Positions 27,901 through 35,928 of a stretch of DNA of 64,000 bases are shown piece after piece; within the stretch, counting starts at the first letter, position 1, and each line of letters opens with the position of its first letter. The DNA comes from Paracoccus pantotrophus (GTDB taxonomy: Bacteria > Pseudomonadota > Alphaproteobacteria > Rhodobacterales > Rhodobacteraceae). The DNA is taken from assembly GCF_008824185.1 (NCBI RefSeq), contig NZ_CP044426.1, forward strand, positions 1-64,000, written 5' to 3'. The translations under genes were made by a program, and so were the position numbers. The notes beneath the pieces were generated by a model. The model made no database searches. It had not been told where the DNA came from and worked only from the letters and a program-made list of their open reading frames with translations.

Positions 27901-28451
27901 CCGAGAAAGAGGATCTGACCGAGGCGATCCGCAAGCTGCGCCAGGGCATCGGCAGCCTGAACCGCGAGGGGCGCGAGCGGCTGCTCTCGGCCTTCGACAC
28001 GGTGAACGCCAATTTCACCACCCTGTTCACGCATCTGTTCGGCGGCGGCGAGGCGCGGCTGGTGCTGGTCGAATCCGACGATCCGCTGGAGGCGGGGCTG
28101 GAGATCATGTGCCAGCCTCCGGGGAAAAAGCTCTCGACGCTCAGCCTGCTTTCGGGCGGCGAGCAGACGCTGACGGCGCTGGCGCTGATCTTTGCGGTGT
28201 TCCTGGCCAATCCGGCGCCGATCTGCGTGCTGGACGAGGTGGATGCGCCGCTGGACGACGCCAACGTCACCCGGTTCTGCGACCTGATGGACGAGATGAC
28301 GCGGCGGACCGAGACCCGCTTTCTTGTGATCACGCACCACGCCGTCACCATGTCGCGCATGGACCGGCTGTTCGGCGTGACCATGGTGGAACAGGGCGTC
28401 AGCCAGCTGGTCAGCGTCGACCTGAAGCGCGCGGAGGCTCTGGTGGCCTGA
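24960..28451 (+). CDS. smc: Chromosome segregation protein SMC
   Basis: A 1163-residue SMC ATPase that, with ScpA and ScpB, compacts and individualises chromosomes. The N-terminal head has Walker A GPNGCGKS at residues 47-54. Two very long Ala/Glu/Arg-rich coiled coils flank a central hinge (about residues 520-640; GGDSILDLVRVARGYETAFG). The C-terminal head carries the signature LLSGGEQTLTALAL and Walker B CVLDEVDAPLDDANV. The start is ATG at 24960; a 20-residue upstream extension is possible but unusual. The strong GAG/GCC bias of the coils produces long false ORFs on the other strand. Confidence 0.97.
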   Translation: MAKNPGDLNDRRGPFALRFDRLRLNGFKSFVDPTDLVIHEGLTGVVGPNGCGKSNLLEALRWVMGENRPTAMRGDGMEDVIFAGTARRSARAHAEVTLTIDNKDRLAPAGLNDADALDITRRITRDAGSAYRINGKEVRARDVQMLFADASTGAHSPALVRQGQISELINAKPKARRRVLEEAAGISGLYQRRHEAELRLNAAEANLTRVDDTLDQLSTQAASLARQARAAARYREIGAALRRAEGVLLYRRWAEADQAKAATAEALRAAIRAATEAEAQARHAIAAREAAEAKLPPLREEEQVASAILSRATVEREALDEAEARAAQAIQTLLARIAQLDRDIERESALNRDAGEVIERLEWERRELEKAGQGHDERLEAAGHAAEEATGALREVESKLAELTDESARLAARHQSAERLVHDLRQMRDRATRAAAEAEAAAARAADAGAEADAAREAAEESQEEARERVEAAEAALAEAEEARAALEAEESAARAARAEAEGEVSALNAEMAALKRLVERGQGGDSILDLVRVARGYETAFGAALGDDLGVGLAEDGSGWHRLPGYGSPQPLPAGAEPLAPHVEAPEALARRLSQVGLVADAALGAAMQPALAPGQRLVTRAGDLFRWDGMRVMAGEAASSAALHLQKVNQLAELAEQAEAAQARAEDAQAAHQALRDRHLAAAEAEKRARDARREAERGLSDAVRAVTRAESELSMAQSRAESARAELARHREDALDARARLAEAEQALAELPDRGAAAAALDHARMGVEAARIATMTRRSGLDELRREANARVKRLQEIAKEESGWRLRLDQAGTRAAELAARRDQAAADLEEAEAQPEILAERRGVLTEAEAQAAARLARARAALSAADQALRIAAEAEREAERAASDARETRAAREARAEAAIEAESAARLRIHEELEATPEALLDSLGEVEEIAAEALEEQIARLRQQRDALGAVNLRADEDKRELETERDRLGAEKEDLTEAIRKLRQGIGSLNREGRERLLSAFDTVNANFTTLFTHLFGGGEARLVLVESDDPLEAGLEIMCQPPGKKLSTLSLLSGGEQTLTALALIFAVFLANPAPICVLDEVDAPLDDANVTRFCDLMDEMTRRTETRFLVITHHAVTMSRMDRLFGVTMVEQGVSQLVSVDLKRAEALVA

Positions 28452-28497
28452 CGCGCAAAGCGGTAATCAGCGCGCGATTTCCGCAATGGAGAAGATG

Positions 28498-28950
28498 ATG
28501 CGAACCCTGGTTCCCCTTGTGCTGGCGGCGCTGATCCAGGCGCCCGCGGCGCAGGCGCAGGTCATGGGCGATCCCGAGGTGATTCGCCTGCTGATGGCGG
28601 ATTTCGGCCTGCCGGCCAAGCTGGTCACCGACGGCGCCGGCGATCCGCTGATCGAAAGCCGCATCGACGGCACCAGCTTTCAGGTCTATTTCTACCAATG
28701 CGAACAGACCTGCGCGGCGATCCAGTTCTCGGCCGGGTTCGACCTGGACGATGCGATGCCCGAGAGCATGGCGAATCGCTGGAACCGCGAGAAGCGTTTC
28801 GGCAAGGTCTGGCTGGACGAAACCGGCGATCCCTTCATCGAGATGGATATCGGGGTTGCGGGCGACGGCATCGGGCGCAAGAATTTCGACGACGCGCTGG
28901 ACACCTGGCGCATCGTGCTGAGCGATTTCCGCGACTTCATCGACTGGTAG
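28498..28950 (+). CDS. YbjN-domain exported protein
   Basis: A 150-residue protein with a signal peptide (MRTLVPLVLAALIQAPAAQA) followed by a YbjN-type domain: EVIRLLMADFGLPAKL, then CAAIQFSAGFDL and the ending FDDALDTWRIVLSDFRDFI. YbjN proteins resemble secretion-chaperone folds and are poorly understood. The start at 28498 uses GGAG six bases before; ATGs at 28486 and 28495 are alternatives. It is nine bases upstream of the ridA-like gene and probably in one operon with it and the GDPD gene. Confidence 0.85.
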   Translation: MRTLVPLVLAALIQAPAAQAQVMGDPEVIRLLMADFGLPAKLVTDGAGDPLIESRIDGTSFQVYFYQCEQTCAAIQFSAGFDLDDAMPESMANRWNREKRFGKVWLDETGDPFIEMDIGVAGDGIGRKNFDDALDTWRIVLSDFRDFIDW

Positions 28951-28959
28951 GAGGATAGC

Positions 28960-29400
28960 ATGTCCATCGAGACGAAACTGGCAGAGCTGGGGATCACGCT
29001 GCCCGACGCGCCCGCGCCGGCGGCGAATTACGTGCCCTATGTGATGACGGGCAACCTGCTGTTCGTTTCCGGCCAGATCAGCCCGGCCAAGGGCCGCCTG
29101 GGCGCCGACCTGGCGGTCGAGGAGGGGGCCGAGGCGGCGCGCGGCTGCGGCCTGGCGCTCTTGGCGCAGGCGCGGGCGGCGCTGGGGTCGCTGGACCGGG
29201 TGGTGCGGGTGGTCAAGCTGACCGGCTTCGTCAACTCGACGCCCGAATTCACCGACCAGCCCGAGGTGATCAACGGCTGCTCGAACCTGATGGTCGAGGT
29301 CTTCGGCGACAAGGGCCGCCATGCCCGCGCCGCCGTCTCGGCCCCGGCGCTGCCGCGCGGCGTCGCGGTCGAGGTCGAGGCGATCTTCGAGTTCGCCTGA
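28960..29400 (+). CDS. RidA/YjgF family protein
   Basis: A 146-residue trimeric protein that hydrolyses reactive enamine/imine intermediates of PLP enzymes, or a non-catalytic relative. It contains GNLLFVSGQISPAKGRLG, RVVKLTGFVNSTPEF and the ring residues HARAAVSAPALPRGVAVEVE. It belongs to the longer bacterial subgroup (ca. 150 aa) rather than canonical 128-residue RidA. The catalytic Arg of RidA corresponds to the HARAAVS region. The start is ATG at 28960 preceded by AGGAGG. The stop shares one base with the next gene. Confidence 0.93.
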   Translation: MSIETKLAELGITLPDAPAPAANYVPYVMTGNLLFVSGQISPAKGRLGADLAVEEGAEAARGCGLALLAQARAALGSLDRVVRVVKLTGFVNSTPEFTDQPEVINGCSNLMVEVFGDKGRHARAAVSAPALPRGVAVEVEAIFEFA

Positions 29401-30155
29401 TGGGTCTTCACCCGGATTTCCTGCGCCTGCCGATTGCCCATCGCGGGCTGCACGGGCCGGGCGTGCCGGAAAACAGCATGGCGGCGTTCCGCGCCGCCAT
29501 TGCCGCGGGCTATGGCATCGAATGCGACATCCAGCGCGCCGCGGACGGCACGGCGCTGGTGTTTCACGACGACGACCTGCCGCGCCTGACCGGGGCCGAG
29601 GGGCTGGTCAGCGCCCTGGGCATCGACGCGCTGTCCATGTTGCGCATCATGGGCACCGAGGAGCATATCCCGACGCTCTCGGAACTGCTGGACGAGGTCG
29701 CGGGCCGGGTGCCCTTGCTGATCGAGATCAAGGACCAGAGCCTGCGCGTCTCGGCCGAGGTGGGTGATCTGCAGGCCGAGGTGGCGCGGCTGCTTTCCGG
29801 CTATGACGGCCCGGTCGCGGTCATGTCCTTCAACCCGCATGCGGTCGCGGCTTTCCACGCTGCCGCGCCGGGGGTGACGGTGGGGCTGACCACCTGCGGC
29901 TATGAGGCCGTGGACTGGCCGATGCTGGACGACGTCACCCGTGCGCATCTGGCGGCCATCGCCGATTTCGACCGGGTGGGGGCCGGCTTCATCTCGCATG
30001 ACCGCCGCGACCTGGGCAATCCGGCGGTGGCGGCGCTGAAGGCGCGCGGCGTGCCGGTGCTGTGCTGGACCGTGCGCTCGGCCGCCATCGAGGCCGAGGC
30101 GCGCCGCGTCGCCGACAATATCACATTCGAGCATTACCTGCCTGCCAAGCCCTGA
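29400..30155 (+). CDS. Glycerophosphodiester phosphodiesterase
   Basis: A 251-residue GDPD-family TIM-barrel enzyme hydrolysing glycerophosphodiesters to glycerol 3-phosphate and an alcohol. It has the motif AHRGLHG with catalytic His, the metal ligands PENSMAAF and IECDIQ, and VFHDDDLPRLT with the second His. No signal peptide, so cytoplasmic. The start ATG at 29400 overlaps the preceding stop by one base (TGATG), indicating translational coupling with the RidA-like gene. Whether it acts on phospholipid-derived substrates is inference. Confidence 0.94.
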   Translation: MGLHPDFLRLPIAHRGLHGPGVPENSMAAFRAAIAAGYGIECDIQRAADGTALVFHDDDLPRLTGAEGLVSALGIDALSMLRIMGTEEHIPTLSELLDEVAGRVPLLIEIKDQSLRVSAEVGDLQAEVARLLSGYDGPVAVMSFNPHAVAAFHAAAPGVTVGLTTCGYEAVDWPMLDDVTRAHLAAIADFDRVGAGFISHDRRDLGNPAVAALKARGVPVLCWTVRSAAIEAEARRVADNITFEHYLPAKP

Positions 30156-30186
30156 CAATCGCCGCGCCCGCGCCTATGTTGCCCGC

Positions 30187-31332
30187 ATGAGCGAGCTTGC
30201 CGTTTCCGTCCTGCCTGCGATTTCCGGGATCGACGCCGCCGAATGGGACGGCTGCGGGGCGGACGCCAACCCCTTCACCACGCATCGCTTCCTGTCGGCG
30301 CTGGAGCAATCGGGCTCGGTCGGCGAGGGGACGGGCTGGCACCCCAGCCACCTGGTCGCGCGGCTGGACGGGCAGGTGGCGGGCGCGGCACCCTGCTATG
30401 TCAAGACCGACAGCCAGGGCGAATACATCTTTGACCACGGTTGGGCGCAGGCCTATGCGCGGGCCGGCGGGCGCTATTACCCCAAGCTGCAATGCGCTGT
30501 GCCCTTTACCCCCGTCACCGGGCCGCGGCTGATCGCCTCCAGCCCGGCGGTGCAGCGCGCGCTGCTGGCGGCCATGGCGCAATTCGCGCAGCAATCGGGC
30601 CTGTCGGGCGCGCATGTCACCTTTTGCACCGAGGCCGAGGCGCGGCTGGGCGAGGCGGCCGGTTTCCTGCCCCGCGCCAGCGAGCAGTTCCACTGGCTGA
30701 ACCGGGGCTATCGGACATTCGACGATTTCCTGGCCCAGCTGTCCTCGCGCAAGCGCAAGGCGATCCGCAGGGAGCGCGAGCGGGCGCAGGCTTTCGGCGG
30801 CAGCATCCACAGCCTGACCGGCGACCAGATCCGGCCCGGGCATTGGGACGCCTTCTGGCGCTTCTATCAGGATACCGGCGGGCGCAAATGGGGCCGGCCA
30901 TACCTGACCCGGGCCTTCTTCGACATCCTGCACCACACCATGCGCGACGACTGCCTGCTGGTCCTGGCCGAGCGCGACGGCCGGCCCATCGCCGGTGCGC
31001 TGAACCTGATCGGCCGGGACGCGCTTTACGGCCGCTATTGGGGCTGTGTCGAGGACCACCCCTTCCTGCATTTCGAACTGTGCTATCACCAGGCCATCGA
31101 CTGGGCCATCGCCCATGGCCTGTCCCGCGTCGAGGCGGGCGCGCAGGGCGAACACAAGCTGATGCGCGGCTATATGCCCAGCCAGACCCATTCGCTGCAT
31201 TGGGTCGCCGACCGCGGCTTTCGCAAGGCCATCGCCGATTACCTGGAACGCGAACGCGAGGCGGTGGGCGAGGAAATGGCGATCCTGGCCGAGATGGGGC
31301 CGTTCCGCCGCGGCGCGGTCAGGGACGCTTGA
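30187..31332 (+). CDS. GNAT-fold protein of the FemAB-like PF04339 family
   Basis: A 381-residue protein of the group often annotated as peptidoglycan biosynthesis or GNAT acetyltransferase. Two GNAT-like halves are present. Diagnostic stretches are NPFTTHRFLSALEQSGS near the N-terminus, LAQLSSRKRKAIRRERERA in the middle, and FELCYHQAIDWAI plus GAQGEHKLMRGYMPSQTHS near the C-terminus. No signal peptide. The biochemical role is not established. The start is ATG at 30187, 31 bases after the GDPD stop, probably the same transcript. It overlaps the convergent TIGR02186 gene by 14 bases. Confidence 0.9.
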   Translation: MSELAVSVLPAISGIDAAEWDGCGADANPFTTHRFLSALEQSGSVGEGTGWHPSHLVARLDGQVAGAAPCYVKTDSQGEYIFDHGWAQAYARAGGRYYPKLQCAVPFTPVTGPRLIASSPAVQRALLAAMAQFAQQSGLSGAHVTFCTEAEARLGEAAGFLPRASEQFHWLNRGYRTFDDFLAQLSSRKRKAIRRERERAQAFGGSIHSLTGDQIRPGHWDAFWRFYQDTGGRKWGRPYLTRAFFDILHHTMRDDCLLVLAERDGRPIAGALNLIGRDALYGRYWGCVEDHPFLHFELCYHQAIDWAIAHGLSRVEAGAQGEHKLMRGYMPSQTHSLHWVADRGFRKAIADYLEREREAVGEEMAILAEMGPFRRGAVRDA

Positions 31333-32116
31333 CCAGCCGGAACGCGGCCGAGGCGCCCCAGCCCGCCGCCACCGCGATGGCCAGCGACATGATGCCGTAG
31401 ATGAAGGGTTGCTCCAGCGCCAGGCGATAGAGCCAGCGTTCCAGCCCGACCTTGCGCACCTCGATGGGCGCGCGGAAGGTGTCGATGACCCGGCCCTGGC
31501 GCAACAGGAAGATGCGGGTGCTGTAGACGCCCTCGACCAGGTTGGCAGGCAGGCGGACATCGGCGCGAAACAGCGTCTCCTCGGCCAGCCGCACGGCGCC
31601 GTCGTCCTGGCGGTAGACGTCGGCGGCGCGGCGCAGGCGGATCAGCGCCTCGGTATAGGGCACGGCATCCTCGACCTCCATCGGCCCGGCAAAGGCGCGC
31701 ATCGCCAGCGGGATCGAGATGCGGTGGCGCTGGTCCTCGGCCGCGGGCAGGATCAGGTGCAGGGGCCGCGTCGTCGCCACCACGTAGAAGCTGGGGGCCG
31801 AGCCGATGCTGACCCGGCCGGTATTGACCCAGATGCCCAGCCGGCGTTCCTTGTGGCGCACGGTCAGCGCCTGGGCCGGCCCCTCCAGCGTGACGATTAC
31901 GTCCAGCGGCTCGCCCGCCGGGATCCGCGTCTCGCGCTTGATGGCGCCGTAGATGATGATCTCGGAACCGTCGAAGCTGGTGGTGATGTCCACGTCGTCC
32001 CGCGACAGCCCGGCGACGATCTGCTCGGGCGGCTGTTCGGGGATAGCCGGCTGCGCATTCGCCGGCAGCGCCAGCAGGACCGGCGCCAGGACGGCGAAAA
32101 GCGCATGCCGGATCAT
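31319..32116 (-). CDS. TIGR02186 family membrane-anchored protein
   Basis: A 265-residue exported protein with a signal peptide (MIRHALFAVLAPVLLALPANA), a large extracytoplasmic beta-rich region (VDITTSFDGSEIIIYGAIK, GVYSTRIFLLRQGRVID) and a C-terminal membrane helix (YGIMSLAIAVAAGWGASAAF). The family pairs consistently with TSUP anion exporters in Alphaproteobacteria, as here, with a 4-base ATGA overlap. It may be an auxiliary subunit for sulfite or other anion export; no activity is known. The start is ATG at 32116. Confidence 0.9.
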   Translation of the reverse strand: MIRHALFAVLAPVLLALPANAQPAIPEQPPEQIVAGLSRDDVDITTSFDGSEIIIYGAIKRETRIPAGEPLDVIVTLEGPAQALTVRHKERRLGIWVNTGRVSIGSAPSFYVVATTRPLHLILPAAEDQRHRISIPLAMRAFAGPMEVEDAVPYTEALIRLRRAADVYRQDDGAVRLAEETLFRADVRLPANLVEGVYSTRIFLLRQGRVIDTFRAPIEVRKVGLERWLYRLALEQPFIYGIMSLAIAVAAGWGASAAFRLVKRP

Positions 32117-33036
32117 CGCAAGATCCCCGGCGTGATCGAGTAAAGCTCGTCCGGGCGCAGGAACAGGTCCAGCGCTAGCTTGCCGCAGACCCCCAGCACC
32201 AGAAGTGCCAGCAGGATGCGCAGCTGTTCGGCCCGCAGCCGGGCGCCCAGGTGGGTGCCGATCTGCGCCCCGGTCACGCCGCCGACGATCAGCAGCACCG
32301 CCAGCATCACGTCCACCGTGTTCGAGGACACGGCGTGCATCAGCGTGGTATAGGCCGACAGGAAGGTGATCTGGAACAGCGAGGTGCCGATGACGACCTT
32401 GGTCGGCATGCCCAGCAGGTAGATCATCGCCGGCACCATGATGAAGCCGCCGCCGACGCCCATGATCGCGCCCAGCACGCCCACCGCGGCGCCGACCAGC
32501 AGCACCGGGATCGAGCTGATGTAAAGCCCCGAGGCGCGGAACTTCATCTTCCAGGGCCATTTGTGCACCCAGCCGTGCTGGTGGCGGCGCATCGGCTTGA
32601 TCGGCCCGCTGCGGCGCGCGCGGTGCAGCGCGCGCAGGCTTTCCTGCAGCATCATCGCGCCGATCAGCCCCAGGAAGACGACATAGCAAAGCTGCACCAC
32701 CAGATCGACCTGGCCCAGCCGCGACAGCATGTTGAACAGCAGCACCCCGGCCGAGGAACCGACCAGGCCGCCGGCCAGCAAGACCCAGCCCATGCGGAAA
32801 TCCACCGTCTTGCGCTTGACATGCGCCAGCACGCCGGAAAAGGACGAGGCCACGACCTGGTTGGCGCCGGTCGCCACCGCGATGGCCGGCGGAATGCCGA
32901 TGAAGAACAGCAGGGGCGTGATCAGGAAGCCGCCGCCGACGCCGAACAGGCCCGACATCAGCCCGACGATGCCGCCCAGGCCGATCAGCACCAGCGCATT
33001 GACCGCCACCTCGGCGATGGGAAGATAGATCTGCAT
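32113..33036 (-). CDS. TauE/SafE (TSUP) family anion exporter
   Basis: A 307-residue integral membrane protein with about eight helices, of the family exporting sulfite, sulfoacetate or related anions. The repeated signature GLMSGLFGVGGGFLITPLLF in the first half and GAIMGVGGGFIMVPAMIYLL in the second mark the internal duplication. A central hydrophilic loop holds RARRSGPIKPMRRHQH. The start is ATG at 33036. It is coupled to the TIGR02186 gene. It is divergent from surE, with 192 bases of intergenic DNA. Confidence 0.93.
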   Translation of the reverse strand: MQIYLPIAEVAVNALVLIGLGGIVGLMSGLFGVGGGFLITPLLFFIGIPPAIAVATGANQVVASSFSGVLAHVKRKTVDFRMGWVLLAGGLVGSSAGVLLFNMLSRLGQVDLVVQLCYVVFLGLIGAMMLQESLRALHRARRSGPIKPMRRHQHGWVHKWPWKMKFRASGLYISSIPVLLVGAAVGVLGAIMGVGGGFIMVPAMIYLLGMPTKVVIGTSLFQITFLSAYTTLMHAVSSNTVDVMLAVLLIVGGVTGAQIGTHLGARLRAEQLRILLALLVLGVCGKLALDLFLRPDELYSITPGILR

Positions 33037-33228
33037 GTCCTGCCCGGCTTATTGCCTTGTCCCGATGCTGCCCCGGCAACAGCCCTGCGTCAAACGCTTC
33101 CATGGCCTTTCGCGCGGGTTGTCGCAAGCCTGTGGCGCGGATAAAGCAGATGTGACGGGCAGATATGGCGGCGAGGGACGCGGGCGGCGTGGACAGCGGC
33201 CCGGCGCGGCGGCCGGACAGGAAAGACC

Positions 33229-34023
33229 ATGCGCATTCTGATCACCAATGACGACGGCATCAACGCTCCGGGGCTCGAGACGCTGGAGGCGATCGCGACC
33301 GAGGTCGCCGGACCGGGCGGCGAGGTCTGGACCGTCGCCCCCGCCTTCGAGCAATCGGGCGTCGCCCATTGCATCAGCTATGTCCATCCGACCTTGATCG
33401 CCGAACTGGGCCCGCGCCGCTTTGCCGCCGAGGGCACGCCGGCCGATTGCGTCCTTGCCGCCATCGCCGACGTGATGCGGGACAATCCGCCCGACCTGGT
33501 GCTGTCGGGCGTGAACCGCGGCAATAACTCGGGCGAGAACGTGATGTATTCCGGCACCGTGGGCGGCGCGATGGAGGCGGCGTTGCAGGGCCTGCCCGCC
33601 ATCGCCCTGTCGCAATACATGGGCAGCCGCACCGCGGTTCTGGACGATCCGTTCCAGGCGGCGCGGGCGCATGGGCCGCGGCTGATCCGGCAATTGCTGG
33701 ACTATGGCGACTGGACCTCGGACGAGGATTTCCGGCTGTTCTACAACATCAACTTCCCGCCCTGCGACGCGGGTTCGGTCAAGGGCACGCGGGTCGCGCC
33801 GCAGGGCCGCCGCCAGGGCGTGCGCTTCGAGGTCGAGCCCTATCACGCGCCGAACGGCCGGCGCTTCCTGTGGGTGCTGGGCGGCTCGCAGACCGCCGAG
33901 GCCACGCCGGAGAGTGACGTGGACGCGAATATGCGCGACTATATCTCGCTGACGCCGATGCGGCCGGACCTGACCTGCCACAAGACCCTGGCCGAATTGC
34001 GCGGCGTGCTGGAGGAGGGCTGA
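33229..34023 (+). CDS. surE: 5'/3'-nucleotidase SurE
   Basis: A 264-residue metal-dependent phosphatase acting on nucleoside monophosphates. The metal-binding D8-D9 in ILITNDDGINAPG, the SGVNRGNNSGENVMYSGTVG segment and GAMEAAL are exact family features. The start is ATG at 33229 with AGGAAAG upstream. It forms an operon with pcm (7-base gap) and the LytM gene, the usual stationary-phase or repair cluster of proteobacteria. Confidence 0.97.
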   Translation: MRILITNDDGINAPGLETLEAIATEVAGPGGEVWTVAPAFEQSGVAHCISYVHPTLIAELGPRRFAAEGTPADCVLAAIADVMRDNPPDLVLSGVNRGNNSGENVMYSGTVGGAMEAALQGLPAIALSQYMGSRTAVLDDPFQAARAHGPRLIRQLLDYGDWTSDEDFRLFYNINFPPCDAGSVKGTRVAPQGRRQGVRFEVEPYHAPNGRRFLWVLGGSQTAEATPESDVDANMRDYISLTPMRPDLTCHKTLAELRGVLEEG

Positions 34024-34030
34024 ACCAGGC

Positions 34031-34681
34031 ATGGGCGACGATCCCGAGACTGCCGAACGCAAGATGCGCTTCCTGTTCGCGCTGCGGCAGCGCGGGGTCA
34101 CCGATCCGCGCGTGCTGGAGGCGATGGAGCGCATCGACCGCGGCGAGTTCGTGCGCGGCCATTTCGAGGATCGCGCCTATGACGACACGCCCTTGCCCAT
34201 TCCCTGCGGCCAGACCATCAGCCAGCCCTCGGTCGTGGGACTGATGACCCAGGCGCTGGAGGTGGGGCCGCGCGACAAGGTGCTGGAGATCGGCACCGGC
34301 TCGGGCTACCAGGCGGCGGTGCTGTCGCTCTTGTGCCGCCGGGTCTATACCATCGACCGCCACCGCCGGCTGGTGGCCGAGGCCGAGGCGCTGTTTCGCC
34401 ACCTGGGCCTGCCCAACATCACCGCCCTGGTCGCCGACGGCTCGCGCGGGCTGCCCGAGCAGGCGCCCTTCGATCGCATCATGGTGACGGCGGCGGCCGA
34501 GGATCCGCCGGGCCCGCTCTTGGCGCAGTTGAAGATCGGCGGTATCATGGTGGTGCCGGTCGGGCAGTCGGATGCGGTCCAGACCCTGATCCGCGTGCGG
34601 CGCGGCGAAAGCGGCTTTGACTATGACGAATTGCGGCAGGTGCGCTTCGTGCCGCTGGTCGAGGGGTTGGGACAGACATGA
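34031..34681 (+). CDS. pcm: Protein-L-isoaspartate O-methyltransferase
   Basis: A 216-residue SAM-dependent enzyme that methylates isoaspartyl residues to start their repair. It shows CGQTISQPSVVGLMTQALE, the SAM motif VLEIGTGSGYQAAVLSLL and ALVADGSRGLPEQAPFDRIM. Length and order match the family. The start is ATG at 34031, just downstream of surE. No irregularity is seen. Confidence 0.97.
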   Translation: MGDDPETAERKMRFLFALRQRGVTDPRVLEAMERIDRGEFVRGHFEDRAYDDTPLPIPCGQTISQPSVVGLMTQALEVGPRDKVLEIGTGSGYQAAVLSLLCRRVYTIDRHRRLVAEAEALFRHLGLPNITALVADGSRGLPEQAPFDRIMVTAAAEDPPGPLLAQLKIGGIMVVPVGQSDAVQTLIRVRRGESGFDYDELRQVRFVPLVEGLGQT

Positions 34682-34712
34682 CCCCCGGCCGTCCAGAGTG
34701 AGGAACGGGCAG

Positions 34713-35882
34713 ATGATCAAGATCAGGCAGTTGGCGATGCTCGCCGGCGCTGCGATGGCGCTGGCGTCCTGCGGGCCGCAGGGTGGCCTGGATTTCAGCA
34801 ATTTCGACCCCGACCTGCGGCGCTGGGGCCGGGGCGGGCTGGAAACTGCCGGCGCGGCCGCGCGCGCCCAGCCCCGCCCGGCGCCGGACCAGCGCGGCGT
34901 GATCTCCTATCCCGGCTACCAGGTCGCCATCGCGCGGCAGGGCGATACGGTGGCCACCATTGCCGCCCGGCTGGGGCTGAACGCGGCCGAGCTGGCCAGG
35001 TACAATGCCATCGAGGCCAATACCGTGCTGAATCCCGGCGCGGTGGTCGCCCTGCCGCGCCGCGTGGCTGCCGGGGCGCCTGCGGCGGCGCCCATCGTCT
35101 CCTCGACCGGGCAGGTCAGCGATCCCTTTGCCGGCCAGGGCGTCCGGCAGCCGGAGGTGCCCCCGGCCGCGGGGGCGGGGGCCGTGACCGCGCAGACCCT
35201 GCCGGCGGCAAGTCAGCCCAAGCAGCATGTCGTCGCGGCCGGCGAGACGGCCTGGTCCATCGCGCGCAAATACAATGTCTCGGTCAACGACCTGGCGCAG
35301 TGGAACGGGCTGCGGCAGGACATGACCCTGCGCATCGGCCAGCGCCTGCTGATCCCCGTGGCCGGGCAAAGCCGCCCCGCCACGGCAGTCGTCACCGCGC
35401 CCGGAACCGGCAGCCCGACGCCGCGCCCGCCTTCCTCGGCCGAGCCCCTGCCGAACGAGCGTACCCAGCCCGCCGCCAGTGCGGTGAACAAGCCGGCCGG
35501 CCCCGACCTGGGCAAGACCCGCACCGCCGCCTCGGGCAGCGGCAAGTTCCGCATGCCCGCCAACGGCGCCATCATCCGCACCTACCAGAAGGGCAAGAAC
35601 GACGGCATCGACATTTCCGCGGCCCCCGGCAGCCCGGTTTCCGCCGCCGGCAGCGGCACCGTTGCCGCGATCACCCGCGACACCGACCAGGTGCCGATCA
35701 TCGTCATCCGCCACGAGGGCAACCTGATGACCGTCTATGCCGGGCTTGAGGATGTCGCCGTGACCAAGGGGCAAAGCGTCAGTGCCGGCACCCCGCTGGG
35801 CAAGACCCGCAGCCAGGGCGTCGTGCATTTCGAGGTGCGCAACGGCTTCGACAGTGTCGATCCCGAGAAATACCTGAACTAG
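34713..35882 (+). CDS. LysM/LytM-domain lipoprotein (NlpD-like), catalytically degenerate
   Basis: A 389-residue outer-membrane lipoprotein with lipobox LASC-G near residue 20. Two LysM peptidoglycan-binding domains follow (about 68-112 and 168-215), then a Pro-rich linker and a C-terminal M23/LytM domain (about 285-388). The M23 zinc ligands are not conserved: the usual HxxxD reads NDGID, and HxH reads VVHFE. Such degenerate LytM factors (NlpD, EnvC) activate amidases at the division site rather than cut peptidoglycan. The start is ATG at 34713. Operon partner of surE and pcm. Confidence 0.92.
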   Translation: MIKIRQLAMLAGAAMALASCGPQGGLDFSNFDPDLRRWGRGGLETAGAAARAQPRPAPDQRGVISYPGYQVAIARQGDTVATIAARLGLNAAELARYNAIEANTVLNPGAVVALPRRVAAGAPAAAPIVSSTGQVSDPFAGQGVRQPEVPPAAGAGAVTAQTLPAASQPKQHVVAAGETAWSIARKYNVSVNDLAQWNGLRQDMTLRIGQRLLIPVAGQSRPATAVVTAPGTGSPTPRPPSSAEPLPNERTQPAASAVNKPAGPDLGKTRTAASGSGKFRMPANGAIIRTYQKGKNDGIDISAAPGSPVSAAGSGTVAAITRDTDQVPIIVIRHEGNLMTVYAGLEDVAVTKGQSVSAGTPLGKTRSQGVVHFEVRNGFDSVDPEKYLN

Positions 35883-35928
35883 GCCGTCCCGCGCGCCCGT
35901 GCCCTGCGGCGTGGGCGCAAGCCCTCTT

